NCBI RefSeq assembly: GCF_024679245.1
Contig: NC_090174.1
Span: 43,284,188-43,348,187 of the forward strand
Origin: Pseudorasbora parva
Lineage: Eukaryota; Chordata; Actinopteri; Cypriniformes; Gobionidae
Length of the DNA stretch: 64,000 nt
Direction of reading: 5' to 3'
This document shows positions 11,433-23,708 of this stretch, piece by piece. Numbering within the stretch: the stretch's first letter is position 1; every line of letters begins with the position of its first letter. A model generated the notes under the pieces. That model saw nothing but the letters and a program-made list of their open reading frames with translations, was not told the origin of the DNA and searched no databases. Made by a program: the position numbers and the translations under genes.

Positions 11433-12248
11433 GTTTTCACTAAGCTATTTCAGTGTATATGGCATTAAATGATAAATGACCCTGTCCCTCTGTTTTGTGG
11501 AGTCGTGGCCCTTGACAACAGTTGAGGTGAAAGAATAGTGATGGGAGGACACATCTGAGCAAATTTTAACATCTTTAATTTTTCTATTTAATAGAATAGA
11601 GATCCACCCAGTTGAAAATATCTGTTCACAAGAGTGCCCTCACCAAAGCCAACTGAAATGGTGAAATGAAAAACAACAATGGTGTCTGACTGACACTTAA
11701 TCGTTCTTCATACACTGTGTCTATTGCATGTGTCAAATGGGTACTGGGCAGTTCAGTGCTGAAATGGCATGACTCGAAGGCATCCACATGAAGGATGTCC
11801 AGAAAGCACCAAGGGGAACCTTGACAGTGGTCCTGGGAGACAGCGGTATTTACAGGCCTGTAAAGCGGTGTGAGTGATTGCTGCAGATCATGTGACCTCC
11901 GGCTGGGCAGTGATCAAGGATCAGTGGTTTCAGGGTTAAGAGCCATCCAGCTACCAGAGAGACTGACGTTCCACTGAATTCACTAGGACATGTGACTCTG
12001 AGAGAGTCTGGAAAAGCTGATAAGACACGGCCCCAGCGAAAGCCGCGGTACATCCGACACATCCACTTCCCTTTTGCTTGCTTTGGCTCTGGTTCAAGCC
12101 AGCACTAACTCTTTCATTCCATCTTTCTCCCATTACCTCCACCTCTTCCTTCACAAGTCCTTTGTTTTTATCTCTCTCCTTTCTCTGATAAAGTCAGGCT
12201 CAGTGGCAGCTGCAGTGTCACAGCATTTGTTGGGTGGTATCAGACTAT
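11433..12248. other. anonymous, moderately GC-rich segment
   Basis: Non-repetitive-looking sequence, GC-richer around 11760-12080 than its surroundings. Frames are open on both strands for about 70 codons, without family resemblance or convincing splice sites. It could be conserved non-coding DNA. Confidence 0.3.
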
Positions 12249-12480
12249 GGGCCAGATTTACTAAATAGGGCAAATTAGCGTCAGAGCACAATCCCATAAA
12301 AGCTTTGATGGAAGTGGAGAGTTCTGCGCGTAATCTACTGACGGCGTGCAAATTCAAGAACACAGACGCCGCAGGATCATTTCCATAATGAGTAACACAA
12401 TTTATCAAAAGCAGGCAAATTAGCATCTGCTTTCTTTTTAAGGACGTTAAATAATGGCGCACACCTTAGTAAATCGCCTT
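12249..12480. mobile_element. short MITE with AGATTTACTAA ends
   Basis: Left end GGGCCAGATTTACTAAATAG and right end CTTAGTAAATCGCC are inverted relatives. Interior 'gcaaattagcgtcagagc' is a repeat I recognise from cyprinids. The right boundary may extend to about 12633, where another 'cttaagtaaatcc' occurs. Confidence 0.5.
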
Positions 12481-12879
12481 GATTCATTTAAATCATTTAA
12501 ATACTCTCCTCCCATTTTGTGTCTGAAAGAATGTGTCTAAATGCATATACAATAAGGTCAGCTGCAAAATGACTGTACCCATGCCTTTTCAGCGCTAATT
12601 TTTCACTGCGTGTCTTAAGTAAATCCTAAATATTTTTTTGCTTGGTACTGTCGATTCAGTTTAACACCATTTAGGCCTTTTATTTAGCTATTAGATGTCA
12701 TGCACGTTCTTCTTCAGTCACAGGGAGGCAAATTCACAGATCTCTAATTTGATGAGCCAGGTGTCAATAAAATCTTTTATTTGACTAACAAGGAAGTTTT
12801 CAGCTCGGAAACGTATCTATTCTTATATAACGATGACCTTCATGATCCTATATCTTGATTCCTCAATAATAATAAAATT

Positions 12880-13224
12880 AGGGGGGGGTTCTCCAGGGGA
12901 AAATTGGCGTTTGGGGGGTAAAATGTGTGTTATTTTGGCAAGGTTGCCTGTTAAAATTCGCACTCATGGGTCATCACATAATAGTCGCTTTAACCCGTGG
13001 ACATAGAAAACAACCCGCGGGGAAAAAAACGCGGACTTGGCAACACAGTGCAGTTGAACTCTGTTGACATTTGACAATGCGCTGCTTCGTTGCTCTGATT
13101 GGTTGTAGGTCTATCCAATTGAGGTCTTTCCTGGTTCGGTTGAAACACGCCTCATAACCACAGACCAATGGAGCAGTTTCAGACTCATATTCTGACTAGA
13201 ATTGAGTATGATCACGTCAGGCTA
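12880..13224. mobile_element. TAGCCTG-family element, left-truncated copy
   Basis: Aligns with 32056-32398 along its length ('ctccaggggaa', 'gacttggcaacacagtgc', 'gattggttgtaggtctatcc') and ends GTCAGGCTA. The left terminus TAGCCTGGATG is missing. Non-coding; open frames here are repeated in the other copies only because the repeat is shared. Confidence 0.75.
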
Positions 13225-13406
13225 AAAAGGGATATTTTTAGAAAAATAATCCGTCTGTGTAATGCAAGTGGATGTGTCCCTGAAATATCTTTCTTCTGCT
13301 GAACACAAAGGAAGATATTTTGAAGAATGTTGGTAACCAAACAGTTGATGGGACCCCATTGACTTCCATAGTATTCTTTTCTCCCATACTATGGAAGTCA
13401 ATGGGG

Positions 13407-13565
13407 CAGCGGCGTAGCACCAAATTTTGGGCCCTGGGTACAAACCATCTTGCTGGGCCCCCGTACCATGTATGTGTATGTATAGAATACTGACTTCTAA
13501 GGGCCACCCCCTGCCTCGGGCCCTGGTTACTCGGTACCCTTTATCCCCCCAGTCCAACGCCCCTG
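13407..13565. mobile_element. 159-bp hAT-like MITE, copy 1
   Basis: The element begins CAGCGGCGTAGCACC and ends CGCCCCTG, with 8-bp target-site duplications CAATGGGG at 13399-13406 and 13566-13573. Eight-base TSDs are the hAT hallmark. An inverted copy of identical length is at 24587-24745. Confidence 0.85.
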
Positions 13566-13647
13566 CAATGGGGTCCCATCAACTGTCTGGTTACCCATAT
13601 TCTTTAAAATATCTTATTCTGTGGTCAGCAGAAGAATGAAATTCATA

Positions 13648-14041
13648 CACTGTAAAAAAAATAAAAAAATAAAAATGTTGGTTTTTGTTGGTTTAACTTA
13701 AAAAAGTAAGTAGCCTGGTTGCCTTAAAATTTTTAGTTTATTGAAATTAAAAATTTGAGTTGATACAATGAAAGAAATTTGTTTAATAAATAGAAACTTA
13801 AAATATGATTGTATCTGAACCACATAAAAAAATTGATAAATCATGAAAATAGCACTATTTGGCACTGTTTCACTGCATCAGAAATAAAACACACACAATT
13901 ACCCAATCTTTTAATAATCTTTTAATAAAGGTTGTCGAATCTCAAAAAATGTTCATTGTATTAACTCAAAATTTTAATTTCAATGAACTCAAAATTTTAA
14001 GGCACCCAGGTAAGTTTTTTTCTAAGTAATTTTTTACAGTG
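13648..14041. mobile_element. short EnSpm-like element
   Basis: The 394-bp element has inverted ends CACTGTAAAAAA, flanked by TA on both sides (13646-13647 and 14042-14043). The subterminal 'ttggtttaacttaaaaaagta' and the inverted 'aaggca(c/a)ccaggtaa' motif are typical of abundant zebrafish elements. Non-coding. Confidence 0.7.
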
Positions 14042-14111
14042 TACAGGTTTGGAATAGCTTGAGGGTGAGTAAATGACAAAAACATAATTTATGGGTGAAC
14101 TATCCCTTTAA

Positions 14112-14749
14112 CTCATGAGAAAATGAGAAGTGATGGACCTCAAGCATGAACTCATGAACCCGCATTTGACCATTAGCCGGAAGTGATGGTTTACAAGTTT
14201 ATAACCTATCATTTTGAATAATTCAGAATAAATTGATTCATCACCTGAAGTCCTGTGGATTCCCACCACAAGACTTTGCTTTGAGTGGTTTTTGAAGAAT
14301 CTGAAGAAAAAAGTAATGTATATCTGGGACAGTATGAGGGTGGGTGAGTATCCCTTTAACATTACTAACAATTTTAATTGTGTAATTTGCAATCAGTACC
14401 AGGATGCATTTCAGAATCTACCCCCAAGTATATGTGTGTGTGGCAGTGTGTGGAACATTCAATCCTGAGCTGTGAGGAAGGATTAACAGAAGACTCACTG
14501 CCAGAGATTCAGGGCTCACTACTGTGACCACACACACCAACTGACCACCAGCACTGAAAGCCATCAGAGCAAACACAAAAACTGCCTCCAACCATCCAAC
14601 TTAAAAAAAGCAGGGGTAAAGAATTGAGGCAAGGGCTTCAAAACCTTGAACAAAAGAGATAAGGGCAGAAAAAGGGCAAAATGGCTTTGGGTACAAACTG
14701 ACCTACCCATACTGGACCTTCTAAAATAACATAAAAAATGGATATCTAC
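14112..14749. other. MITE tail plus anonymous sequence
   Basis: 14330-14355 repeats the tail motif GGGTGGGTGAGTATCCCTTT of the common MITE. 14400-14749 is unassigned, without an exon. Confidence 0.4.
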
Positions 14750-14958
14750 TTAAAGAGATAGTTCACCAAAAAATATTTTGTCATTGTTTATTCAACCTCA
14801 TGATGTTCCAAACCCATATGACTATAAATATAATAGAAAAGAGCCGCTTAAACATAATGCTCCATGTGTCCAAGAACTCCAGTGAACAAATACATTTTTG
14901 GCATGAGTGTGACCAAACAATGACCGAATTTTCATTTTTGAACGAACTATCACTTTAA
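14750..14958. mobile_element. 209-bp palindrome-ended MITE
   Basis: TTAAAGAGATAGTTC at the left and GAACTATCACTTTAA at the right are inverted termini of the same family as the element ending at 14111. Confidence 0.65.
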
Positions 14959-15671
14959 CCATGGCCAAAGGTATTTCATAAAATATTTTTTGACTGCTCA
15001 TCCATGAAATGTGTCTGTGTTGGAATACCACCTGTGTGAAAGATTGCTCTACGCTTGTGCCTTATTATAACATCTAATCCTCATTATGCTTCAGCTTCGA
15101 AACCAATGCACATTATGTTTCACAAATTATTTGCCTACCTGACACAAACAAGGACTGTTTACAGATATCTGAACAAATTGTATTTGACATTTATGATAAA
15201 TTCATAAAAAATGCAAAGTCATCACGTCTCAAAACTTTTTCATCAAGCAGATGATTTTCCCATTTACCGAAACCCTCAGGGTCATTACCCAATGTCAGCG
15301 TGTCTTCGCTCTCAGAGGGGAGGAGATGGCATCTCTGTGCTCAAATTTAGATGCAATTCCTACCAAGCACACTCACAACAGTCACAGCATTCCCTGAACA
15401 CATTCCCTTCTTTGCTCATGTGCCACACAAATGGAATGTCTCACAAATAAGCCGCCCTTTCTGTGATATGTTAGATAAGTGCAATGGCTCCTGTGATAGC
15501 CGTGGATTTCCCGTTATGCATCTCTAATGAATAATACATGCAGATTTTCCAGGCCGGCGGCAAGCTTGTTTGATGTATTACACGATAAGCAGCTGATATG
15601 AACGTGGCGGTGAATGATGAGGAGGTACGATGATGGGGAGAGTATGTAAAACATGTCCACAAAAACCATAC
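14959..15671. other. non-repetitive segment, candidate conserved non-coding element
   Basis: 15210-15650 is complex, balanced in composition, free of recognised repeats and has homeodomain-type TAAT cores around 15527-15540 (CTAATGAATAATAC). No coding exon with splice sites is seen. Conservation cannot be judged from one sequence. Confidence 0.25.
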
Positions 15672-15770
15672 CAGGGTATCTGCAGGTCTCACCAAGTCAA
15701 ATTTAAGACTTTTTAAGACCTTTTTAAGACCATTATGACTGAAATTTAAGACCTATATCACGCAGTAAAA
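15672..15770. mobile_element. hAT-type left terminus fragment
   Basis: CAGGGTATCTGCAGGTCTCA followed by 'aagactttttaagacc' repeats matches a hAT-type terminus common in fish. It is cut off by the CT microsatellite. Confidence 0.45.
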
Positions 15771-15786
15771 AAAATCCCACCATGAT

Positions 15787-15925
<139 letters not shown>

Positions 15926-16996
15926 AAATTAGTGATTTTTGCGTGATCAAAATGTTTTTTTGTTTTGTTTCTTCAAAATTAGGATGCCCCATATACCATG
16001 TCATTATGTCTTGTTTGGTTTTACCAAAAAAAGGCTGGTACAGTGATGTGCTATCTAGCTATAATAACATGATCGTTTAGGGTGGGAAATAGGACAAAAT
16101 AGTAAACCACAGATAAAAGCATTTACCTAATGTAGGTAAAAAGTTCTCAAGGTATTAAGTAATCAAGTAGGCCTAAATGGTCAGTAAAAAAAAACAAATG
16201 ACAATAAGACAAATAAATACAACATAAATATACTAACAGTGCTTTAAGTTTAGGTAGGCCACTGTTTTTTCCCGTTGTTGTTGTTTGTTTGTTTGTTTAA
16301 CATTAACACACATACAGGAGCATTTATAGGCTATGCTAACTGGAACTAGCCTGACAAGCCAGACCCACATCAAGATGTTTGGTCTGGAAACTCACCATTG
16401 ACAGCTCAATCCGAGGGGCGGGATAAACGGTTGTCTTTCAAACTCCCTCTGCACGCGATAGGAGAGCGTCAGTGAGTTGTCAATTCAGTGGGTAACTTTG
16501 ACAAGAATGAATGAATGAACAGACGCATATCTTTGCCAATACTGTTAATATTATGGCATTATTATCTGCATCATCAACTATACTCGAGGCAAATTCACCA
16601 AATGAACGGCCTCATTGTGCAAACATCGGCGCCGACAGGAAAGGAGGAGAAGACTATACTTTTTTAGCCAAACAATGTATTTTGTTTCATAGTTATGTTT
16701 AAATATTATAATGTTATTTTTAAAATTTCATCTAGGCTATATTGATTATGAAACGCGCACAGATGCGCAATATATGTCAAAGACATCGGGTCAGAAATGA
16801 TTTTGACCACTTCATTAAGTTTTGTTTTGTAGAAAGCTTTGTATAAATTGTATCTTCATTTTAATAAATGTTTCATCATTTGCCTGAATTTAATAAAAAA
16901 TATAGCAGACAAAGCGTGACGGAGCGATCATTTGTATTGCACATGAACTGGAGCGGTCTCATAAATAAACCGAAACTCAGCATAGGCTAGGCTACT

Positions 16997-16997
<1 letters not shown>
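15926..16997. other. TAGCCTG-type terminus and anonymous sequence
   Basis: TAGCCTGACAAGCCAGACCC at 16347 opens a repeat I recognise from cyprinids and shares the TAGCCTG start with the elements at 31621 and 48249. The right end was not found. No host exon. Confidence 0.35.

Positions 16998-17026
<29 letters not shown>
16998..17026. repeat. (TA)n microsatellite
   Basis: About 14 TA units. Confidence 0.9.
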
Positions 17027-17030
<4 letters not shown>

Positions 17031-17189
17031 GAAAAAAAAAAAACTAGTCAAGCAGAGCATATGTTAGAGACAGTAGAGACACTGTTCACACGAGCTGACT
17101 GAGCGGTTCTGTTTAAAATGCTGCACGCTCCATCACTGCATGTGCTGTGAGTGTAATCTGTGTTTTTTCACTAATCCTACCACAGGACT

Positions 17190-17432
17190 TCCTGGAAATG
17201 GTCTGAAAGTCCAAACTATACAGAAAATGCTTTCACACAAGGAACAAACCAAACCAAACCTTTGTTCAGTTTAGGTCCGGACCGAGACTACCTCTTTTTG
17301 TTGGACCAAATTTTGTCTGTTTGGTCCGGACCATGAACAAAGGGAGGTTTCATATCTGTAATTTTGGTTCATACCAAACTGAAAAGTCAGAAAATCCAGA
17401 CCAAACAAGTTAGGTGTGAAAGCACCCTTGAA
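17190..17432. mobile_element. fragment of the 'GTGTGAAAGCACCC' repeat family
   Basis: Inverted blocks 'aggtccggaccgag' and 'ggtccggaccatg', with terminus TTAGGTGTGAAAGCACCC at about 17410-17428. Related ends occur at 50394 and around 53785. Non-coding. Confidence 0.45.
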
Positions 17433-17524
17433 TTTCTTTTGTTAGAAGCCGCACTGGTCAACACAACTTCGCTTCATTGATAAGAGCTGCCATTACTGTT
17501 GCATATAAAAAAACATAGAACAGC

Positions 17525-17545
17525 AAAAAAAAAAAAAAAAAAAAA
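17525..17545. repeat. poly(A) tract
   Basis: About 21 A, with no retroposon body recognised. Confidence 0.85.
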
Positions 17546-17639
17546 GTGGAAAAGTGCTACTCCGTTTATTGCTAGGCCAAGTCTTGGAGCCTTTGTTTTT
17601 TGTTTTTATAACCTATTAAGTCAAGTAATTAAGTCACCT

Positions 17640-19065
17640 TTGTTAATATAGTGTTTTTACAGTGCAGGATAATAATGCAACAGAATTTGATTTGGCTGTA
17701 CAGCCGCTCTGGAAAACCGGTGATGTTATCCAGCTCATTAGTGGTGCTTGCCAAATGCGAAGCATCAATTGCTCTCCACCATACTTATTATTATTTTTCC
17801 GACCACATATTTTGGCGCGCTTCTCCTCCCACAATTTTTGTAACAGACCTACCACTGAATTGCCAAATCATGCGGCCTGATCGGGAATGGTGTGCTATGA
17901 CTTTTATAAGGGATCTGGGGTATCTGTAAAAGTAGCCAAAAAGTGTCATTGACTTAACATTGCGCAAAACTTTGACCACTCATACCTCTGAGTAAGGATT
18001 TCGTAGACACTCCTGAATTCCATGAAATTTGAAGAGGCTGACAGGATCTCTCAGGACATACATCTCAACGGGGTGTAAGTTGTACACCTGGGGTGCTAGA
18101 GCTGCCCAAAACTTGAAAAATTGAATAATGGGGAGGGTCGTCCCATCAAACGCATGTGTTTCTCCTACAATGACCATACTATTGACCATAGCTCTGGTTC
18201 ACAGTGTCACAGACACAAGGAGGTGGGCTCAATTTACTCAGGCAACCAATCACTATCTCAGGATCATTGTGACGCTATTAAGCCATGCCCTAGCAACCGT
18301 TTAGAGCTCCCTAGCAACCGATCCCATAGACTTCTATTGAAAAAGACCAAAGTGATATCGTTGGATAGAAGTGTCATAGAAAAATGAGGGTGGGTTTGTT
18401 TGACTCAAGGCATCGACGGTCAATCAAAAATCACGTTCAGCACTTCCTAGCCACACCCTAGCAACCATTATCAAGCGCCCTAACAACCAAAACCCACAGG
18501 GGATATCTTCACATCTGAATGTCATAGAAGAATGGGGGTTGGTTTATATCATTCTGACTGGCGAGGAGCTTTTGGAGTATCATTATTGGATGCTGCCAAG
18601 CCACTCCATAGCAACCAAACAGAGTACCCCAGCAACTGTTTAGCTCTCTGCATTAGAACATCATAGAGACATGGGGGTTGGTTTATATCATTCATATTGG
18701 CAAGGTGATTTTGGGGTATCATTAAGGGATGCTGCCACTCTATAGCAACCACCTACAATACCCTAGCAACTGTCTAGCAACCACCCAGAACACCATAGCA
18801 ACTGCCTAGCAACCACCTGGAATACCTTAGCAACCACCCAGAACACCCTAGCAACCACCCAGGATACCCTAGCAACCACCTAGCAACACCTTAGCAACCA
18901 CCCAGAATACACAAGCAACCACCTACAACACCCTAGCAACCACCTAGCAATGCCCTAGCAACCACCCATAATACCGTAGGAACTGCCTAGAAACACCTTA
19001 GCAACCACCCATAATACCTTAGCAACCGGGCCCCGAGTTTTGCCACGGCAAGCACCACTCACAAT
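17640..19065. repeat. long interspersed repeat with CTAGCAACCACC minisatellite
   Basis: From about 18275 the motif CCTAGCAACC recurs, becoming a tight degenerate tandem array (unit about 12-13 bp, CTAGCAACCACC plus variable spacer) between 18720 and 19030. It then ends in GGGCCCCGAGTTTTGCC. The upstream part ('ttgacttaacattgcgc', 'tgtgacgctattaagccatg') is a repeat body known from cyprinids. Superfamily unknown; no intact ORF. Confidence 0.65.
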
Positions 19066-19246
19066 TTCTTTAGGTAGATATCAGATCAAACAGCGCTGGT
19101 GTGGAAACAAGGAACATTTCAAGGAACAAGGAACAAGGAAACCTATTCACAAATCGCCAACATTCACCATGGATTTAATGTAGGAATGCTAACTGTAACC
19201 ATGGTATTGTGGCAGAAATAGTTGAATATTTTTACATTATCCATTT

Positions 19247-19420
19247 CAAGGTTCGTACAGCCTTTTGAGAATAAAATTCACGCATTTTTCAAGGACATTC
19301 AAGTGCTTCAAATTTTGTCCTGCACTTCAAAGCTCTAAATATTATCTAATTTGAATGTTATTTTAAAGGGGTGATGAATTGAGAAATCAACTTTCCCTTG
19401 AGCTTTTGATATATAAAATA

Positions 19421-19480
<60 letters not shown>

Positions 19481-20148
19481 ATATATTTCAAAACTTTCAG
19501 AATGTGAATAACCCAGACCATTCCACAGTATAAATGGGCACCATATTTTTTGCAATATACAGTATATATATCAATCAAAGGTTTATTAATTGATATGCAG
19601 ATCAAATTAACTTTAACAACAGTATTAACAACAGTAATGTGCAAAAAAAGTATAGGGAAAATTTAAATGTTATGCTATTTAATAATATGCTAATGATATT
19701 ATTAAATATAGATTACCATTGCTCTTCAATAGTCTCACACTGAACTGACCGACAGCTTCAGTTATTATTAGATGAGCTCTTTACTTGCTTTCTGTGTAAT
19801 TTAGTTTTTCATGAGACTTGGTGACTTCGTACTTTTTTCCATATATTAGGGAGTGGAAATGGCTAATAAATCAGTACGTGCTCTTCTGCTGGTTATAGTG
19901 GTGGGCACTGCAAATCTTTTTTTAATAAAAAATGTTTGTTTGCCACAAAATGGATTAAACATTAAAAAAAATAAACTAAAAGACTATTTCTTTCACTAGT
20001 TTTACAAACCATCACATTAAAAATAGCATATTTTGGATATTCAGAGCTTTGAAGTGCTGGGAATAAGCACAGTAAGTGTACAAATAAGTGTATGAAACCA
20101 TTGGAAAGTGCTTGAATTTCAATCTCAAAAGGTTGTACGAATCCTGAG
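19247..20148. mobile_element. inverted-end element with a nested MITE fragment
   Basis: AAGGTTCGTACAGCCTTTTG (from 19248) and CAAAAGGTTGTACGAATCCT (to about 20147) are inverted ends. Adjoining 'cacttcaaagctct' and 'agagctttgaagtg' also pair. The fragment TTAAAGGGGTGATGAATTGA at 19367 and a TA tract lie inside. No TSD could be matched. Confidence 0.5.
19421..19478. repeat. (TA)n microsatellite
   Basis: About 27 TA units. Confidence 0.9.
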
Positions 20149-20955
20149 ATAAATAATGACAACAACATTAAATCCATGTGGTTTTACTACAGTAAATCAT
20201 GATGAATGTTGGTGATTTGTGACTGAAACCCCTGACCTTCGCTCATGTTGTCTCCACGTCAGCTCTGTTTGATCTGATATCTGTGATTCATAACAGAATT
20301 CTGCGCCGAACGCTTCCCCTAGATCACAGTAGCGCTGTTATTAATTCTGTGGTGAATTTAAACGCTATCTCCAGCGCTGTGTATCGTGTCTGTCACGAGA
20401 TCGGTCCGTGTATGAGCTCGCGCTGCATTCGTTGTCCGTGCAGCTCAAATGAGCACAGTTCCGTTCAGACTTCAAACACACTTTACAGCGGGGTATTGTT
20501 AATTGTTCTGAGAAAAACTGAACCAATGACACTGTATGTTGTTAGACGCTATCCTTGTTGTGTGTGTATCTCTGGTCACTGGCAAATGCGTGTGGGAGGG
20601 CTGAGCCATTACGGGAGCCCAGAGGGAGCGTCGGCGGATTTGAAAGAGAAAACCGATTTTCATTCACAAAAATCGACATGAAACTAAAAACTCAAATTAA
20701 TCGATAAAATCAATTTATCGCCCAGCCCTAATGCAAATCTTATCCAATCCAAGCCGTGGGCGTTTAATTCCAAGTCTCCAGTGCTGCACGCCCATCAAAA
20801 CCCAGCGTTCTGGAGAGAGCCTCAAAACCAGTGTAGAAAATAGCCTATTACTTATCAGTTATGTTTTTGAATGTAAAAAAAACACGAACGTCATTAGTTG
20901 ACCTCACACAATAGTATAAAAAAACAAAAAAAGCCAGTTCATGACACCTTTAATA
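20149..20955. mobile_element. hAT-type fragment inside a TTAA-MITE right half
   Basis: 'aaaatcaatttatcgcccag' ending GCCCTA at 20730 is a hAT-type right end. The sequence after it (20731-20955) ends GTTCATGACACCTTTAA, the right end of the MITE family whose left end is at 19367. A frame of about 130 codons at 20283-20681 has no family resemblance and is not called. Confidence 0.45.
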
Positions 20956-22001
20956 TGACCAAAAACATTTTTTGTTCAACCCTCAAAGACTGTCCCCATT
21001 TGTAAAACGAAAACTTTCAGTATATAAGAAGAGTAGGCTAACACTCAATGGCAAACAATTATTTTAAACATTAAAATACTCTTTTAAACACTTTTTTGTA
21101 GTTTTTTTTTACTTTTATTAATAAAATTACCACTATAGTGGCAGAGGAGCACTTATTGGCTTATTAGCCATTTCCAGTACCTAATGTCCCCCCCCCCCCC
21201 CCCCCCAAATATTTTGCTTTTCAATTGATATATTACATTATGAAATAACTACATACGTAAAGCTCACTTTACAGCATGTTGTTTGACAAAAAAGTTTGAT
21301 TTAATATGATTAAAGATTAATTAAATGAGTCTTCACTTGATTACTAGAAAATACACTGCACAGAATTTGTGAGGAAAAAAACATTTAATAGAAATGAAAT
21401 TTATATATATACATATTCCTAAAGAATCGATTAGTCATCCTGTTTTCAGCTCATGAATGAACAGAACATTGCAATCACGCCTCGATCCCATCCAATAAAT
21501 TTAAATAATCTTTATGCTGTATTACAACTGATATGATACAAAGTCTCTGATTTAAAATTACGTCGATTTTATTACGAAATTAAAAAAAATACTGTTTTGG
21601 CGCTGTGGCGTGAGGTGAGATCATTCTAGCGCAGCTAAGCTTAGCTCAAGAGAAGTGGCAGTGCGGAGCTTGCTTCATAATACCAATTACAAAGCGAAAT
21701 AGCTATCTTCTCTGATACAATATTTCAGATGATGCTAAAAATATGCTTTACAATAGTACTTTTTAATTAGTCTGTCATGTGTATGCCAGCTAAAACTTTA
21801 TACCAACACCCCATTACAGTTAATCTGGGAAAATGCCTTCACTGCCAGCTGTTTATATCATCTGTATAGGATTGTAATGCTTCAGTGCCACTAGCTCTGA
21901 ACTGAGTCTATGTCCAGGTTTCGATAATACTATATTAAGTTTTAAATGAATGTCCTCAAATAGAGGAGTACTAAGATGGACACACATCTCAGAAGACCCC
22001 C

Positions 22002-22004
<3 letters not shown>
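20956..22004. other. anonymous sequence with a C tract
   Basis: Contains a run of about 23 C (21184-21206). No exon or assignable element. Confidence 0.5.
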
Positions 22005-22044
<40 letters not shown>

Positions 22045-22056
22045 GCGCACACACAC
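22005..22056. repeat. (CA)n microsatellite
   Basis: CA repeats with a short CGCGCG interruption. Confidence 0.9.
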
Positions 22057-22270
22057 ATAATTATAAACAAATAATACCCACATTCAGACATAGCCAAAGG
22101 CTATAGTATGTACAAAAATACACAGTCGGCTCATTTTCAAAGCTTGTTGTTTCACAGCTGAATTTACACTACAAAGGGATCACAAACCGGGATTCCTTCC
22201 ATATATTATACAGAATATTGCATAAATGTTTGTATTTTTTATTAAATGTCAAAAAGACATAAAAACACAA

Positions 22271-22345
22271 ATGGATGGACAGACAGAAGGACAGATCAAC
22301 AGACAGACACTGCAGACAGATAGATATAGACAGACAGATGGATGC
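22271..22345. repeat. degenerate (GACA)n tetranucleotide repeat
   Basis: Imperfect GACA/GATA units. Confidence 0.7.
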
Positions 22346-22782
22346 AATGTCACAATTCAGTCATGCCCTGCTCTCACCTTTAGTTCACCAGTTATATGGG
22401 AACTTCTATTTTAAGAGGTGAGAAGAAAGCATTCTGTAGCAGACATGGAGAAGCCCCATGTGTTTCTATATCTGAAACAGTGGAAGCTATTCTAAGTTCA
22501 ACCGGGAAACACACAAACACGTCATGCCATTCGCAACACACACAAATAAGAGAACATGCTGTCCAGCTTCATAAAGACGGGAAATAAAGGAAGGATAGGG
22601 CTGACTGTGTGAGAACATGGGGGCGTGATTGAGTGAAAAAGAGGAGTGGTGAGCCGGGGACAGCTGTGGTGGAGGGTTAGATCTGGGACTCTGGGGTGAG
22701 GAGACAGAAATAGCTCACTTTAAGGAATGAGAAAGAAACTGGAGCATAGGTCCAATATCCATTAAATCTGAAATGTGGGGAC

Positions 22783-22784
<2 letters not shown>

Positions 22785-22872
<88 letters not shown>
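22785..22872. repeat. (TG)n microsatellite
   Basis: About 44 perfect TG units. Confidence 0.95.
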
Positions 22873-22874
<2 letters not shown>

Positions 22875-23708
22875 TACGAACAAACACCCAATATATAGAT
22901 ATAAGAGAGGGGTTCCTGAAAATAGCCCTTGGTTGCACTCTCATTTTCTGTGTTCACACATTCAATTTATTCTGGCCACACAAATTCGCATAGTGTATAT
23001 GGACACGCACACTGAGAGAGCATATAAGAATGCCTTACACCTATCAAACGTGCCAGCAGGGCATCTTAAAGCACACATGAGGAGGATATACTTGATTGGA
23101 TCAGGTGCCTAGAGACCATTTGCTAGAGACAAAGACAAGAGTGGAGTGGGAAAAAAAAGATTAAAAGTGATTTCCATTCCTGAGAATCTCATTGCATATG
23201 TCTTTGACACTGCTATGCGGCACATTTTACCACACATTTTAAAGACGAGGGAAGCTTATTACTTCCGGCCAACTTCAAAGGGCTGGTCCCGTTCAAAGCC
23301 CATTCATGATTTTTCCCACTGAGGGAGGCTAATTCCAAATCCTCCATTTAGAAAGAAGGAGGGAAGACAGCCCTGTTTCACGTCATCACTGAAACCGTTA
23401 ATGTTTTCCAGGGAAATGGCAGCAAACCAGAAGGAGCTGCTTGGTTGGAGCATGCAATGTTTTGGGGTTTTTTTGTCCTCTATGTACTATGTAAACTATG
23501 TAAATAAAAGCACATGCTCATTTGTCTTAAACAAATATTTGTCTGAACTCTGAAAAGAATTCTATTGACTTTGAAAGCTCTAACTGTTAAACTGTTCAAA
23601 GACTAAAATGTGTTTTTATTTGTGATTAAACCTGAAGATAATCTAATGAGCAATCATAGAATATTCTTTGCAACCTGAATATTAATTTTTCCTTTAAAAG
23701 ACTTTGAA
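22873..23708. other. anonymous intronic sequence
   Basis: No exon, RNA gene or assignable repeat. 23250-23470 is complex and non-repetitive. Confidence 0.45.

Larger units (their letters stand above)
13225..14111. mobile_element. palindromic MITE split by two insertions
   Basis: The outer element ends CTATCCCTTTAA (14111) and carries the 'ttgagggtgagtaaatgac' tail typical of a very common cyprinid MITE. Its hairpin arms (GTTGATGGGACCCCATTGAC and its complement, about 13337-13592) are separated by a 159-bp hAT-like insertion. An EnSpm-like element sits further right. The left terminus near 13225 is degraded. Confidence 0.6.

Noticed and set aside
12974..13168. Similar minus-strand frames at 12974, 32145 and 48194
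   Set aside because: They coincide with copies of the TAGCCTG repeat family; shared repeat sequence, not protein conservation, explains the similarity. Frames shift between copies.
13427..13639. A peptide starting MGPGYKPSCW shared between 13427 (+) and 24725 (-)
   Set aside because: It is present twice only because both copies of the 159-bp hAT-like element contain it. It starts at TTG and has no independent coding support.
18720..19030. Regular repeats resembling a CRISPR array
   Set aside because: Eukaryotic minisatellite: the unit is short (about 12 bp), degenerate, without uniform spacers or cas genes.
20283..20681. A 132-codon plus-strand frame
   Set aside because: It overlaps the hAT-type fragment ending at 20730 and has no recognisable domain.
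22677..23112. Open frames on both strands through the TG microsatellite
   Set aside because: TG/CA repeats encode endless Val-Cys or His-Thr without stops. The same applies at 3816-4110, 21853-22083 and 38111-38357, and to the TA and GA tracts at 303-515, 15753-16004, 19387-19644 and 57009-57191.
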